A DNA stretch of 36,958 nt from Spartobacteria bacterium UBA5019 (GCA_002396485.1 DGXZ01000071.1:53899-90856); one strand, 5' to 3'; positions 1 to 9,239 are shown, counted from the first letter of the stretch. Made by a program: numbers and translations. Notes: a model not told the origin generated them from the letters alone.

Positions 1-715
1 TGTTTTGGGCTTCGTCCGAGAAGTCCTTATGAGTTTCCAACACCGCTTGGAGAAACTCATCAGCAGCTGGAGAAACCAGGCCCGCCTTCAGAATGGCGCA
101 GCCTTTGTTTTCCCAGATCATTGAGGCATCGCCCCAAGCAAGACGCTCTGGAGTAGCGAGGAATTTTCCATGGAGGGTTTCTGTTTCGCGCAGGAGGGTT
201 TCGAAAACATCGCGTTCCCCCTGGTTGCGGTTGATGCGTCGAAGCAGGTCGATGAAATCGCTCAGCGAGGAAGCCGACTCATTGGCAAAAAGTGTCGCCA
301 GCGTCCTTTCTCGGGCTGTTGTAATTTCCGCTTCTCCTGCCATGGAAAAGTCTTCGGCAAGACCGGATTCAAGTGGAAATGCCCTAGCGATGCGGGCGAA
401 GAGGCTATCAATCGTTCCCATACCCAGGCATCCGAGCTGGGAAACAAGTTTTACCAGCATGCTCCGGCATTGAGCGGCATCGAGGTTTTTGAGTTCTTCA
501 TTCTCTTTGAGCTTCGCAAGCTTTTCGGGATCCAAGGCAGCTGATGCCAAGCGCTCGAAAACGGCCGAGAGAAATTCTCCTGCGGATTTGCGGGTGAATG
601 TGAGCGCGGCGATTTTGCGGGGCTCCACGTCGTGAGCGAGAAGTTGGATCATGCGGGTCGTCAGCGCGTAGGTCTTGCCGCTCCCTGCATTGGCGATCAA
701 TCGTTCGTTGTTCAT
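1..715 (-). CDS. addA: AddA-like UvrD/Rep-family helicase-nuclease subunit (partial, N-terminal part)
   Basis: The minus-strand frame opens with ATG at 715 and stays open to the left edge, so only about 238 N-terminal residues are visible. Residues 1-20 hold a Walker A motif (ANAGSGKT) followed by YALTTRMIQLLA and, further on, a KIAALTFTRKSAGEF stretch, the motif Ia region of superfamily 1A helicases. In AddAB/RecBCD-type enzymes this subunit unwinds double-strand break ends and usually carries a C-terminal PD-(D/E)XK nuclease, which lies outside the window. The start overlaps the stop of the upstream AddB-like gene in an ATGA, indicating translational coupling and a two-subunit complex. A plain UvrD-like helicase is possible, but the pairing with an AddB-like gene favours AddA. 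Confidence 0.85.
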   Translation of the reverse strand, partial: MNNERLIANAGSGKTYALTTRMIQLLAHDVEPRKIAALTFTRKSAGEFLSAVFERLASAALDPEKLAKLKENEELKNLDAAQCRSMLVKLVSQLGCLGMGTIDSLFARIARAFPLESGLAEDFSMAGEAEITTARERTLATLFANESASSLSDFIDLLRRINRNQGERDVFETLLRETETLHGKFLATPERLAWGDASMIWENKGCAILKAGLVSPAADEFLQAVLETHKDFSDEAQN

Positions 716-3477
716 GCCTTGCCCTCCAGAAATTTGATGGCGTCAGGTGCAATACATGCACTCGGGCTTCCGTTGAGGAAGAGGGATTCAAAGGGATCCC
801 TCCACGAAGATTTTGGAGGTTGAGGTGGCCAGAACACCCCCTTATGGACAAGATCGGCGATGCTTTGCGCGCATTTCATCGCAGAGGCCATGACATCGTC
901 GGTGAGTTCCTCGAATTCCTGCACAGCCGTTTCGGAAGGGTCGGCCGGAAGCAGAAAATAAGCAGTCGCAATCGGGTTATCGCCAATGTCCGCACCGTGC
1001 CAATGACTGAGAATCATACGATAAAGGGGCAACTGCAGATCCGCCCAGCGCCTTTTCTTCAGTTGCTTGCCGTCTCCAAACTCCAACTCTGCTTCGGGCA
1101 ACGATTCTTTGGAGAGGCGCGGCCCGAAATGCTTTTTAGCCGGTGTCATTGCAGAGGTCTTGTAATCAAGAACGCGCCAGACACCGGTTAGGATATTTTT
1201 CTCAATGCGGTCGATCTTTCCGGAGAGTTTGAGGGAGCCGACCAGCAACGAATCTTCACCATCTGCCTCCAGCTTGCGCTCGGTTGAGACGATCCTCCAC
1301 CCTTCGGCAAACTGTTCCGCTTGAATTCGGGCAAACCCTCTCAGACGCGTTTTGGCGGCCTCGAGTTGGATGCGCACTGCAGGAGATGGGGCGAGTCCGA
1401 ATAACTGAGTTGCGGCTGCATCGAGATGACCCATGACCAATCGCTCGATCTTCGCCGGATCAGCCTCGTTCGGCGTCTCCTTACCAAACTTTTCGACCGC
1501 CTCATGCACAAGAATCCCGAAGCGTTTGGGATCCATCTCACGGGCATCCGGCGTGAAGGCATCCAGCCAGAGAACCTTCTTCAAATAGTAACGGAGAGGA
1601 CACGCGAGATACTCGGAAAAATCGGTCGGGCTTATTTTCACAACCCTGCGTCGCATGTTTTCAGGAAGGCTCCAGAGCCATTGATTATGACGAGTCGCGC
1701 GGGAACTCCCGATTCGAACTTCACCAAAAAGACTCAGCACGCGCTCAGCAAGGGCTTCTTCGCCACAACGCAGGAAAAGGCTGGATGGCAAAGTCGGACT
1801 CCCCTCCCCGTCGAACCGACTGAACGAGCTGCGAAATTCCTCGTGTGGGCGTGTGAGCAGAAGACATTGGAAAAGATAGGCATCGCGAGCAGATCTTGTG
1901 GCGTTATCGGCAATCCCCAAAGGCCGGCGCTTGGAATCAGGAAGAAACGCATGTCCATTCACCGAGGAAGGTAAGCAACCCTCCACGCAGCCACATAAAG
2001 CCAAGCGTCCAGCTTCGAGCCACGGTGCTTCGAGCCAACCTGATAATTCCACATCACCCGATTCCGAGGAATCAAAGACCGGCTCGGTCTTTAATGCGCG
2101 GGCAAATGCATTTTCCACTTCCACCGCGCCATCCTGATAAATTGGAGAGCTGGCTATCGTCTGGTGAAGCCGCTCCACTTTTCGTGCTACCTCAAGCCCC
2201 TCGCCTCCCGATCTCCAAGCCTTGGCAATCAGTCCAGGCACGGTTTCCGGTAAAAGCGATTTCACCAATCCAACAAAAACCCGGGATTGCGCACGGCGTT
2301 TGGATTTATCTTTTTCAGGATTGAAATCCACATCGGCTAAGCCCTCCGCCTGCGGCAGATCAGAAAGAACCGCCTCACCGATTAGAAAGTCGCAAACTGC
2401 CAGAGCATCGTCGGTTTTTAAATCCGAATCGCCCCGCAACATGCGACTAAAACGGGGCAACTCAAGCAAACGCCGCAAAACACGCAAGTCGCCGGAGGAC
2501 TGAAAACGCACCCACTCGAGAGCGATCACCCCCGCCTCGCAAAGATCCAATCGGCCACCATCAGGCAGGAAGGGCCTGCCTCCGCGACATTCCACCTCAC
2601 TACAGAAAGTGCTCCCAAGCTTCGGATCAGCCAAAACCACAGCATAGTTGCCCGGTGTTTGGGACGACATGGCGAAGTCCAGCGCCTGACGCGCCTCCTC
2701 CTCCGTGGAGCGTGTCAGCGCAATCTGATGCTGTTCGAGCGCAATCCGGCAATCTGCCCATTCCTCAGAAATAGGCCGTGCCCAAGCATCAAATCGCCCC
2801 CCCACATCCCCCGGCAACCAGAACAGCACTTCGACCTTCACTCCGAGCTTTTCGAGTGCCTCGGCGTAACGCTGCGCGGCTAGCGGCAAATCAGGAATGC
2901 AGGCGACAACCAGACGACTCAACCCCGCTGCGCGCGAAGGAGTACCCATTTCCGCGAAGCGCGCCTCATTGGGATCAGTGAGACCATAATCTTTCAGAAC
3001 AGCAAGATAACACTGGTAAACCCTCCCGAGCACTTCCCAGCGCGCCGCATCCTCGCTGCAAACTTCTCCCACATGGGCATCCGAGGGCCTCCAACCTGCC
3101 TCTGCTAATAAATCGGAGAGATCGCATAACACGCCGCCACTTTTCAGGCGGGCCGCATCGGTATCCATCTTGGCGTCCGAAAAGAGCGGTTCCAAAAACG
3201 CCCTTTTGACCTCCTTCAGCGCCTTCGCCCACGCCCCCTCACGCTCGAACCTCTCCGCGATCCGCACGCCATTCGGCAATATCGCCCTCATCGGCTGGGT
3301 AAAGCGCGGTGACAGCACGCCCCTCTGCGCCAGCACCCGCCGAATCCGCCTCCCCGCTCCTGCCGTAGGAATCCACACCTCCACCCGGCTCAAATCCACG
3401 CTCTCGTCCTGAAGCAAAACCTCTGCCACCTGCGAAGCCAGCGCGCCTGGCTTTTTTAAAAAAATGGTCTTGGCCAT
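712..3477 (-). CDS. addB: AddB-like helicase-nuclease subunit with C-terminal PD-(D/E)XK nuclease
   Basis: This 921-residue protein is the probable partner of the downstream AddA-like helicase in double-strand break end resection. The N-terminus (residues 1-50, IFLKKPGALASQVAEVLL then WIPTAGAGRRIRR) looks like the degenerate helicase start of AddB proteins. The C-terminal third starts with SPTDFSEYLACPLRYYL and carries the nuclease core: GKIDRIE near residue 750 and WRVLDYKT near residue 770, the D...(D/E)XK pair. Long AddB proteins often have a late C-x2-C cluster that binds an iron-sulphur centre; only scattered single cysteines occur after the nuclease motif here. A GAGGAGG ribosome-binding site lies about 9 bases before the ATG. 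The stop overlaps the next start (ATGA). Assignment to this helicase-nuclease class is firm; the exact subfamily is less so. Confidence 0.85.
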   Translation of the reverse strand: MAKTIFLKKPGALASQVAEVLLQDESVDLSRVEVWIPTAGAGRRIRRVLAQRGVLSPRFTQPMRAILPNGVRIAERFEREGAWAKALKEVKRAFLEPLFSDAKMDTDAARLKSGGVLCDLSDLLAEAGWRPSDAHVGEVCSEDAARWEVLGRVYQCYLAVLKDYGLTDPNEARFAEMGTPSRAAGLSRLVVACIPDLPLAAQRYAEALEKLGVKVEVLFWLPGDVGGRFDAWARPISEEWADCRIALEQHQIALTRSTEEEARQALDFAMSSQTPGNYAVVLADPKLGSTFCSEVECRGGRPFLPDGGRLDLCEAGVIALEWVRFQSSGDLRVLRRLLELPRFSRMLRGDSDLKTDDALAVCDFLIGEAVLSDLPQAEGLADVDFNPEKDKSKRRAQSRVFVGLVKSLLPETVPGLIAKAWRSGGEGLEVARKVERLHQTIASSPIYQDGAVEVENAFARALKTEPVFDSSESGDVELSGWLEAPWLEAGRLALCGCVEGCLPSSVNGHAFLPDSKRRPLGIADNATRSARDAYLFQCLLLTRPHEEFRSSFSRFDGEGSPTLPSSLFLRCGEEALAERVLSLFGEVRIGSSRATRHNQWLWSLPENMRRRVVKISPTDFSEYLACPLRYYLKKVLWLDAFTPDAREMDPKRFGILVHEAVEKFGKETPNEADPAKIERLVMGHLDAAATQLFGLAPSPAVRIQLEAAKTRLRGFARIQAEQFAEGWRIVSTERKLEADGEDSLLVGSLKLSGKIDRIEKNILTGVWRVLDYKTSAMTPAKKHFGPRLSKESLPEAELEFGDGKQLKKRRWADLQLPLYRMILSHWHGADIGDNPIATAYFLLPADPSETAVQEFEELTDDVMASAMKCAQSIADLVHKGVFWPPQPPKSSWRDPFESLFLNGSPSACIAPDAIKFLEGKA

Positions 3478-3818
3478 TCTGAAATCCTCCTCTCTGCTGA
3501 AACTGATTCAAGGAAATCATCATCACGCTGTTCTCCTACGAATTGAAAAGAGCCCGATACGCTTGAGCCTCAACCCACTTGGCGCTGGCCGTATTTTTTT
3601 GACGAGATCGAGGCAGGTGGCGGCGTGAGCATCTTTGAAAACTAAGCAAAAAGCTCCGCTGCACCTGGCAAATCAACGAGACGAAAAATTAACCTTCGCG
3701 CGCCACCGGCAATCGTTTGCTTTTTACCCCTCCCCCTCCGAACCTCCTGATCAATGAATGCGCAGGGATCGAGGGAAAAACCTTCGATCACCTCGTGTTC
3801 ATGTGTATTTGTTTTCCA
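3478..3818. other. 341-bp divergent intergenic region
   Basis: This gap separates the divergently transcribed addB and NIF3-family genes, so it must hold promoters for both directions. I see no convincing -35/-10 pair, RNA gene or repeat. There is a weak inverted repeat near 3768-3791 (atcgaggg/ccttcgat) around a short A-rich loop. An open frame extends upstream of the chosen NIF3 start from 3717, but its first 34 residues do not resemble the family. Confidence 0.5.
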
Positions 3819-4571
3819 ATGCACCTCACCGAAGCCGTTAGTTACCTTGATGACCTCCTGCGCACACGAGAAGTAGGCGACTTTCCACAGGCTATGAATG
3901 GACTGCAGGTCGAAAACTCGGGTGGGCTCACACGAATCGGCGCTGCGGTGGATGCCACCGAGGCGGTGATCCGAGATGCAGCGCAGGCGGGGGTTGATTT
4001 CTTAATCGTGCACCATGGCCTTTTCTGGAGCGGGGCTCAGAGAGTCACGGGCGCGGCTTACCGGAAGATGCGCTTGCTGATGGAGGCTGACATGGCGGTT
4101 TACAGCGCACACCTGCCGTTGGATATCCATCCCAAGATCGGCAACAACGCTCTTCTGGCGGCGGCCCTCGGACTTGAAAATGGAGTGCCGTTTTTTCCAA
4201 CGGCAGGCCAAAATGTGGGATTGAAATTTGAAGCCGAAGTGAGCCGCGAGGTCTTGAGGGATTACTTGGAGCGGGCTGTGGGCGGATCTGTGCATCTGGC
4301 TCCAGGCGGCCCCGTGCTTGCCAGGCGGATCGGGATCGTGACCGGAGGCGCAGGCGGCGATGTGGCGAAAGCAGCCGAATCCGGGGTGGATACATTTATC
4401 ACCGGCGAGGGGCCTCATAGGTCCTACACGGCAGCGGAGGAACTGGGCGTGAATCTTTTCTATGCGGGCCACTACGCCACAGAGACCTTCGGGGTGAAGG
4501 CGGCCGCGGAAATGGTCTCCGGAAAGTTCGCCTTGCCTTGGCAATTTATCGACCACCCAACCGGGCTGTGA
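3819..4571 (+). CDS. NIF3-like dinuclear metal-centre protein
   Basis: This 250-residue protein belongs to the NIF3/YbgI family, hexameric proteins with a two-metal centre whose substrate is not firmly established (GTP cyclohydrolase I type 2 is the old name). The metal-binding signature is intact: HHG at residues 65-67, H98, D102 and H104 in HLPLDIHPKIGNN, then GH at 217-218 and E222 in AGHYATETFG. The frame opens at 3717, but the ATG at 3819 gives the family-typical start MHLTEAVSYLDDLL and the usual length, so I chose it. The gene converges with the ACT-domain gene with no spacer: the two stop codons abut. Confidence 0.9.
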   Translation: MHLTEAVSYLDDLLRTREVGDFPQAMNGLQVENSGGLTRIGAAVDATEAVIRDAAQAGVDFLIVHHGLFWSGAQRVTGAAYRKMRLLMEADMAVYSAHLPLDIHPKIGNNALLAAALGLENGVPFFPTAGQNVGLKFEAEVSREVLRDYLERAVGGSVHLAPGGPVLARRIGIVTGGAGGDVAKAAESGVDTFITGEGPHRSYTAAEELGVNLFYAGHYATETFGVKAAAEMVSGKFALPWQFIDHPTGL

Positions 4572-4988
4572 TCAGTCCTCCGACACAGCAGCGGAAAGAA
4601 TTTTGAAGGCTTTTTTCACATCGCTCACTCGCAGGATAAGGAGGCCCTTTCGGGCACTGGGCATGGAGGCAAGGTAGGCGTATTCGATATTGATCTTAGA
4701 TTTGGAAAGAAGACGCGCAACGCGGGAAAGACTGCCCGGGCGGTTGTCATTTTCAATCATAAGCACTTCGCTATCGAGCACGAGAGTGCCATGGGACTCC
4801 AAGAGAGCAATCGCGCGGCGCGTATCACTCACCACCATACGGACGGCAGCGTGGTCCACCGTATCAGAGACGGTGAGGCCGTAGATATTGATGTTCGCCT
4901 CGGCGAGCGCGTCGCAGATGTCGGCGAGCGTTCCAGGACGGTTGGCGATGAAGATGGCAAGTTGCTCGACAGTGCGCACGTTTTTCAT
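4572..4988 (-). CDS. Tandem ACT-domain protein
   Basis: A 138-residue protein made of two ACT domains: residues about 8-68 (IFIANRPGTLADICDALAEANINIYGL) and about 74-137 (MIENDNRPGSLSRVARLLSKSKINIEY). Each has the NRPG-x-L turn typical of small-molecule-binding ACT folds, which usually sense amino acids. No catalytic domain is attached, so it is probably a stand-alone regulator or binding protein; its ligand cannot be read from the sequence. It converges with the NIF3-family gene (abutting stops) and diverges from rnr across 90 bp. Confidence 0.88.
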   Translation of the reverse strand: MKNVRTVEQLAIFIANRPGTLADICDALAEANINIYGLTVSDTVDHAAVRMVVSDTRRAIALLESHGTLVLDSEVLMIENDNRPGSLSRVARLLSKSKINIEYAYLASMPSARKGLLILRVSDVKKAFKILSAAVSED

Positions 4989-5078
4989 AAGCCGCTACTT
5001 TCGCCCATGTAGTCCATCCGAGTCGATTGGAAAAAGGCAGGACTTGCCACCGCCATTCAGCGGAGCGATGGATGAGGC

Positions 5079-7352
5079 ATGCCGAATCCCAAAAAAAGCG
5101 GGGGGAACAAGCCTTTGCAAAGTCGTTCCCACACTAAGAAATCCGATGCCCGCACATCGCCAAGCCTCGGCGCAACGAAGCCTCTCGCCGCCAAGCCAGC
5201 AAAACGTGGCGGCACATTTCAAAGAAATACCGGCGAGCCCTCACAAAAACTCCGTGCCTCGATCCTGCGCCAGATCTCCCAACGCCCATTGGACGCCGCT
5301 GGAATCGCTTCGGCGCTGAATCTGCCACCAGCTTGGAAAGGCAAACTTCTCCATCTTTTAAAAGAAATGGAAACCGCTGGCGATATCGCCCGCATCCGGA
5401 GAGACCGCTACATCATCCCCAAAGAAGCCGATTTGTTTACTGGAGTCCTTCAAATGCATGCCAATGGTGGAGCGCATGTGCTCAATGAAAAGCAAGGCGA
5501 GCCAGACCTCTACATCCGAGCCGAACATTGCTTCACCGCCATGCACGGCGACCGCGTCGTGGCGCGCATCTCAAGTCAACCTGAGGAGTCCGGCTTTTTC
5601 TCCCGCCCCGAAAGACGCCGCGAAGGCAAAATCATCCGGATTCTCACCCGCGCCAACGAAACCATCGTCGGCACGCTCCAGCGCTCGAAAAACTTCTTCT
5701 ACGTAGTGGCGGACGACCCGCGCTTTGTCCAAAACCTCTATGTCAAAGCTCCCGCACCGCCTCTCCTTGCGAAGGTCGGAGACAAGGTGGTGGCGAAGCT
5801 CGACTCCTGGCCATCGCGCCATGTGAACCCCGAGGGCCATCTCATAGAAATTCTCGGCGCGACCGGCGCACCGGGCGTCGATATGCTCTCGATCATCCGC
5901 AAGCACAGGCTGCCACTGGAATTTCCCCATGATGTCCTGCGCGAGGCCGAACGCGTCTCGCCGGAGGTCGATCCCGCCGATTCCGCCCGGCGCGAGGATT
6001 TTCGCGACCGCTTTATTTTCACCATCGACCCGGATGACGCAAAGGACTTCGACGATGCAATCAATGTGGAGCACATTCCCGGCGGTTGGCGAGTCGGAAT
6101 CCACATCGCCGATGTGTCGCATTATGTGAAGCCCAAGTCCGCCCTCGACCGCGAGGCCCATAGCCGTGGAAACAGTGTTTATCTTGCCGACAGGGTCATC
6201 CCAATGCTCCCCGAGGCCCTGAGCAACGGCATCTGCAGTCTCAAGCCGCTGGTCGACCGCATGGCGTTCTCTGTCTTCGCCGAAATCCTCCAGAGCGGAA
6301 AAGTTCAATCCGTCCGCTTCGCGAAAACAGTGATCCGTAGCGCCGCGCGGCTGACCTACAAACAGGCGTTCGCCATTCTCGAGAAGCCGCCAAAAAAAGG
6401 CGACCTCCTCTCCGAGCGAGTCCACACCGCATGGGAGCTCTCCTCCCTGCTTCGCAAAAAACGCTTCGCCGCAGGATCCCTCGATCTGGAGTTTCCCGAA
6501 ATCAAAGTCTGGCTGGATGAATCCGGTCGCCCCGTGCGGCTCGAGCGGGTAGAGAACGACATTTCCCACCAACTCATCGAGGAACTCATGCTCCTCGCGA
6601 ATGAACTCGTCGCCCGAGAACTCAAACACCGGAAACAACCCGCCGTTTACCGCATCCATGAGAAGCCGGATCCCGAGAAGCTCGCCGAGTTCCGTGAATT
6701 CGCCGCCTTGCAAGGCATACGCGCCGGCGACCTCACCCACCGTCCCGAGCTTCAAAAACTCCTCGCCTCCCTGCATGGCAAACCCTTCGCCTCAGCCGTG
6801 AAGATCGCCCTGCTGAAAAGCCTCAAGCGTGCCCGCTATTTTCCAGAGCCACTTGGCCACTACGGCCTCTCGAAGCCCGACTACACCCACTTCACCAGCC
6901 CGATCCGGCGCTACAGCGACCTCATCGTTCACCGCGCGCTCGAACGCCAACTCGGACTCACCAAGAGCGGTCCGGATTCCTCTGCCCTGGGTGCCATGGC
7001 CGAACATATCTCCACCACCGAACGCTCCGCCGCCGATGCCGAAAAGGAATCCGTCCGCCTCAAAAAACTCGAGTTCTTCCAACTCCAGACGACCGAAGGC
7101 AAACGACAAAAATTCCGCGCTATGATTATGGATGTCCGGAATTTTGGGTTCTTCGTGGAACTGCCCGAGTTTCTGCTGAGCGGTCTCGTCCATGTCTCGG
7201 CACTGGAAGGTGACTTCTACATCCACGAACCCTCGCGAGGACGCCTTTGCGGGCGAAGAACCAAGAAAGTCTACCAAGTTGGTGATTTCCTTGAGGTCGC
7301 CGTCGAGCGCGTGGACATGTTCAAGCAGCAGGTGGATTTTAAACCCGCCTGA
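5079..7352 (+). CDS. rnr: Ribonuclease R (RNB-family 3'-5' exoribonuclease)
   Basis: A 757-residue RNase II/R family exoribonuclease that degrades structured RNA from the 3' end. Domains in order: a basic, low-complexity N-terminus (residues 1-60); a helix-turn-helix-like segment (SQRPLDAAGIASALNLP); cold-shock domains (about 110-270); the RNB catalytic domain (about 300-640) with the metal-binding aspartate cluster IDPDDAKDFDDA near residue 316 and HFTSPIRRYSDLIVHR near residue 608; and a C-terminal S1 domain (about 674-755, RAMIMDVRNFGFFVELPEF). The length, the N-terminal wHTH-like part and the basic tail favour RNase R over RNase II. The start ATG at 5079 lacks an ideal ribosome-binding site (GGAG about 13 bases upstream), so the exact start is less certain than the identity. 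Confidence 0.95.
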   Translation: MPNPKKSGGNKPLQSRSHTKKSDARTSPSLGATKPLAAKPAKRGGTFQRNTGEPSQKLRASILRQISQRPLDAAGIASALNLPPAWKGKLLHLLKEMETAGDIARIRRDRYIIPKEADLFTGVLQMHANGGAHVLNEKQGEPDLYIRAEHCFTAMHGDRVVARISSQPEESGFFSRPERRREGKIIRILTRANETIVGTLQRSKNFFYVVADDPRFVQNLYVKAPAPPLLAKVGDKVVAKLDSWPSRHVNPEGHLIEILGATGAPGVDMLSIIRKHRLPLEFPHDVLREAERVSPEVDPADSARREDFRDRFIFTIDPDDAKDFDDAINVEHIPGGWRVGIHIADVSHYVKPKSALDREAHSRGNSVYLADRVIPMLPEALSNGICSLKPLVDRMAFSVFAEILQSGKVQSVRFAKTVIRSAARLTYKQAFAILEKPPKKGDLLSERVHTAWELSSLLRKKRFAAGSLDLEFPEIKVWLDESGRPVRLERVENDISHQLIEELMLLANELVARELKHRKQPAVYRIHEKPDPEKLAEFREFAALQGIRAGDLTHRPELQKLLASLHGKPFASAVKIALLKSLKRARYFPEPLGHYGLSKPDYTHFTSPIRRYSDLIVHRALERQLGLTKSGPDSSALGAMAEHISTTERSAADAEKESVRLKKLEFFQLQTTEGKRQKFRAMIMDVRNFGFFVELPEFLLSGLVHVSALEGDFYIHEPSRGRLCGRRTKKVYQVGDFLEVAVERVDMFKQQVDFKPA

Positions 7353-7456
7353 CCCTGGGCTCATTTCGAAAAAAGGTTTGACGAGATTTTTAAATCCCCT
7401 CTTGCCATAATGCCAAACGCCGACTAGAAGAGATAGCTTAACGACTCCTCCAATTC

Positions 7457-8254
7457 ATGGTAAAAAATCTCGCCATTGTCTCAATTGTTCTCGCTGCTGC
7501 ATCTGCTGGTGTGGGCATTGTAAACAGAAGCCACCTCCTTAAAGCCAAGGATGACTTAGTCGCATCCCAGCAGGAGACTGCCACAGTCAAAGCCAATCTC
7601 GAGGGAGAGATCAAAAAATATGTCGAGAGCGATAAAACCATTTCCGAGCTCACCGCCCAGAAACAAACCCTCGATTCAGACTTGGCTAAACAAAAAAGCG
7701 ACCTGAGTGGAAAAACGACCCAACTTACCGAGGCTCAATCGAAATTGACCAAGGCCGAAGGGGAATTGGCGATTGCAAATACCGACATCCTCACCAAAGC
7801 AGAAAAAATCACCCAACTCGAAGCGCAAATCGCCGCAGCGGCCACAGCAGTGGGAACGCCAGTCTCTGCTGAGGAAGACAAGGCTCGCATCGCCGAACTC
7901 GAAGCCATTAATGCCAAACTCGACGAGGATAACAAAAACTTGGAAGGCAAACTCGTTACCTTCCAAAAAGCAACTCGTGAGAAAGAAACCAAGGATGGCC
8001 TCACACGGCTCACCGGCCGCGTGCTCGCGGTCAATGAGGCTTGGAACTTCGTCATTCTCAGCCTTGGCAAGCGAAACGGCGTCGAGAGCAATATGGAATT
8101 CCTCGTCAAACGCGGTAGCACACTCATCGGCAAAATCAAAACCGCCACCCTCTACCCTGAAACGTCTACCGCAGACATCATCCCAGCGAGCCTCACTCGT
8201 GGACTCAGCATCCAACCCGGCGATGACATCATTTACCAAACTGCTCAAAACTAG
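7457..8254 (+). CDS. Membrane-anchored or exported coiled-coil protein of unknown function
   Basis: A 265-residue protein I do not recognise by name. Residues 4-24 are hydrophobic (a signal anchor or signal peptide). Residues about 28-175 are a long heptad-rich coiled coil dense in Lys, Glu, Ala and Gln. Residues about 181-262 form a compact beta-rich domain (GRVLAVNEAWNFVILSLGKRNGV, then EFLVKRGSTLIGKIK and IQPGDDIIY). The same C-terminal pattern ends the coiled-coil protein at 18851-19636 inside the ribosomal cluster, so the two look paralogous. The domain loosely resembles C-terminal domains of the FlgT kind. Its 3' end overlaps the next small lipoprotein gene by 32 bases, which suggests co-expression. 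Function unknown; an envelope location is inferred. Confidence 0.75.
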   Translation: MVKNLAIVSIVLAAASAGVGIVNRSHLLKAKDDLVASQQETATVKANLEGEIKKYVESDKTISELTAQKQTLDSDLAKQKSDLSGKTTQLTEAQSKLTKAEGELAIANTDILTKAEKITQLEAQIAAAATAVGTPVSAEEDKARIAELEAINAKLDEDNKNLEGKLVTFQKATREKETKDGLTRLTGRVLAVNEAWNFVILSLGKRNGVESNMEFLVKRGSTLIGKIKTATLYPETSTADIIPASLTRGLSIQPGDDIIYQTAQN

Positions 8255-8405
8255 TCTGCTTATCCTCTTGGCGGCCGTCTTGACGGGCTGCACAATGGAT
8301 GATTCCCACTCAGGCGCCCATGCCGAAGGCTCGCTCCCATGGAATCGCCCCGCTTCCTGGGAAGGCGCTGGAGCCCTAGGCTCGGCAATGCAGGGCACTC
8401 GATAA
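8223..8405 (+). CDS. 60-residue lipoprotein
   Basis: An ATG at 8223 starts a 60-residue frame overlapping the end of the coiled-coil gene in a different frame. Residues 1-22 are a lipoprotein signal (KLLKTSLLILLAAVLTG) and the lipobox is LTGC with Cys23. The mature part is only 38 residues and ends SLPWNRPASWEGAGALGSA, with two Trp-Pro-rich turns. Small lipoproteins with a similar SxPW...WEG tail are, from memory, common in Verrucomicrobiota; this was not checked. A clear lipobox in a frame that overlaps the previous gene makes chance unlikely. Role unknown, probably envelope. Confidence 0.7.
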   Translation: MTSFTKLLKTSLLILLAAVLTGCTMDDSHSGAHAEGSLPWNRPASWEGAGALGSAMQGTR

Positions 8406-8563
8406 AGAGGCAAACCCGAGGAGAACTCGGCGCACTTTATCGAAAGAACATAAAGACCCGCAACATATCTCGTGATGCTGGCCTGTCACTGAGAGCAGAG
8501 AGGCACGCTATTTTTCGAATACTTTTGAGACGACGCGGGGCGATCGGGTGGTTTCATGGAGAT

Positions 8564-8598
8564 AAAAAAACGCGCCCTGCAAGCAGGACGCGTTTTTT
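8564..8598. terminator. Bidirectional Rho-independent terminator
   Basis: A 10-bp G+C-rich stem (8571-8580 cgcgccctgc with 8583-8592 gcaggacgcg, one C-A mismatch) is flanked by seven A on the left and six T on the right. It therefore works as an intrinsic terminator on both strands. On the minus strand it lies 30 bp past the rpsD stop and ends the ribosomal cluster. On the plus strand it ends the coiled-coil/lipoprotein unit. Confidence 0.85.
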
Positions 8599-8627
8599 CT
8601 TTGGTGGGAAACCTTTTGGGCTCGCGG

Positions 8628-9239
8628 TTAGCGGGCGTAAAGTTCGACGACGAGTTGTTCGTTGACGATGGGATTGATTTCCTCGCGTGTAGGAATGCGG
8701 ACGACGCTTCCGCTAAGGTTGGCTTTGTCAACCAAAATCCAATCGGGTACAGTGACGATCTGGGTGAGCTCGACCCCGCGCTTGGCGAGGCGCGTGGATT
8801 TGTCGTTGCTCTTGATGGCTACAACATCGCCTGGCTTGAGGTTCATGGACGAGATGTTGGTCTTGCGACCATTGACGGTGACATGACCATGACCAACCAT
8901 CTGACGGGCACCACGAAGCGTCTTGGAGAAGCCCATTTTTTGAACGACATTGTCAAGACGGGTTTCAAGGAGTTGGAGGAGGATTTCACCGGTCACACCA
9001 CGGCGGCGGCTGGCTATTTGGAAATAGCGGCGGAACTGGCGCTCCAAAACTCCGTACTGGTGACGGAGTTTTTGCTTTTCAGCAAGGGCTATCGAATAAT
9101 CGGTCTGCTTGCGGCGGGACCCCTTAGGCCCATGCTGGCCGGGCGGATAGTTTTTATTCTCGAATGCTTTGGGTGAGCCGCTGATCAGAACGCCATAGCG
9201 GCGACTGACTTTGGTCTTAGGTCCTGTGTAACGTGCCAT
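8628..9239 (-). CDS. rpsD: 30S ribosomal protein S4 (uS4)
   Basis: A 203-residue S4, a primary 16S rRNA-binding protein. It begins MARYTGPKTKVSRRYGV and carries the S4 RNA-binding domain about residues 93-155 (TRLDNVVQKMGFSKTLRGARQMVGHGHVTVNGRK). The frame is open further upstream, but ATG 9239 gives the family start. No zinc-binding cysteine cluster is seen at the N-terminus (C-minus form). It is the last gene of the cluster: a terminator follows, and rpoA and rplQ, which usually come next, are absent. Confidence 0.96.
   Translation of the reverse strand: MARYTGPKTKVSRRYGVLISGSPKAFENKNYPPGQHGPKGSRRKQTDYSIALAEKQKLRHQYGVLERQFRRYFQIASRRRGVTGEILLQLLETRLDNVVQKMGFSKTLRGARQMVGHGHVTVNGRKTNISSMNLKPGDVVAIKSNDKSTRLAKRGVELTQIVTVPDWILVDKANLSGSVVRIPTREEINPIVNEQLVVELYAR

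Noticed and set aside
3717..3818. Upstream extension of the NIF3-family reading frame
   Set aside because: Its 34 residues (rich in Pro, Cys and Phe) do not match the family, and ATG 3819 gives the standard start.
5571..6776. A 401-codon minus-strand open frame inside rnr
   Set aside because: It lies wholly antisense to the RNase R catalytic domain and shows no recognisable motif.
7378..7411. Possible promoter before the coiled-coil gene (TTGACG ... CATAAT)
   Set aside because: The spacer is 22 bases, too long for an ordinary sigma-70 promoter.
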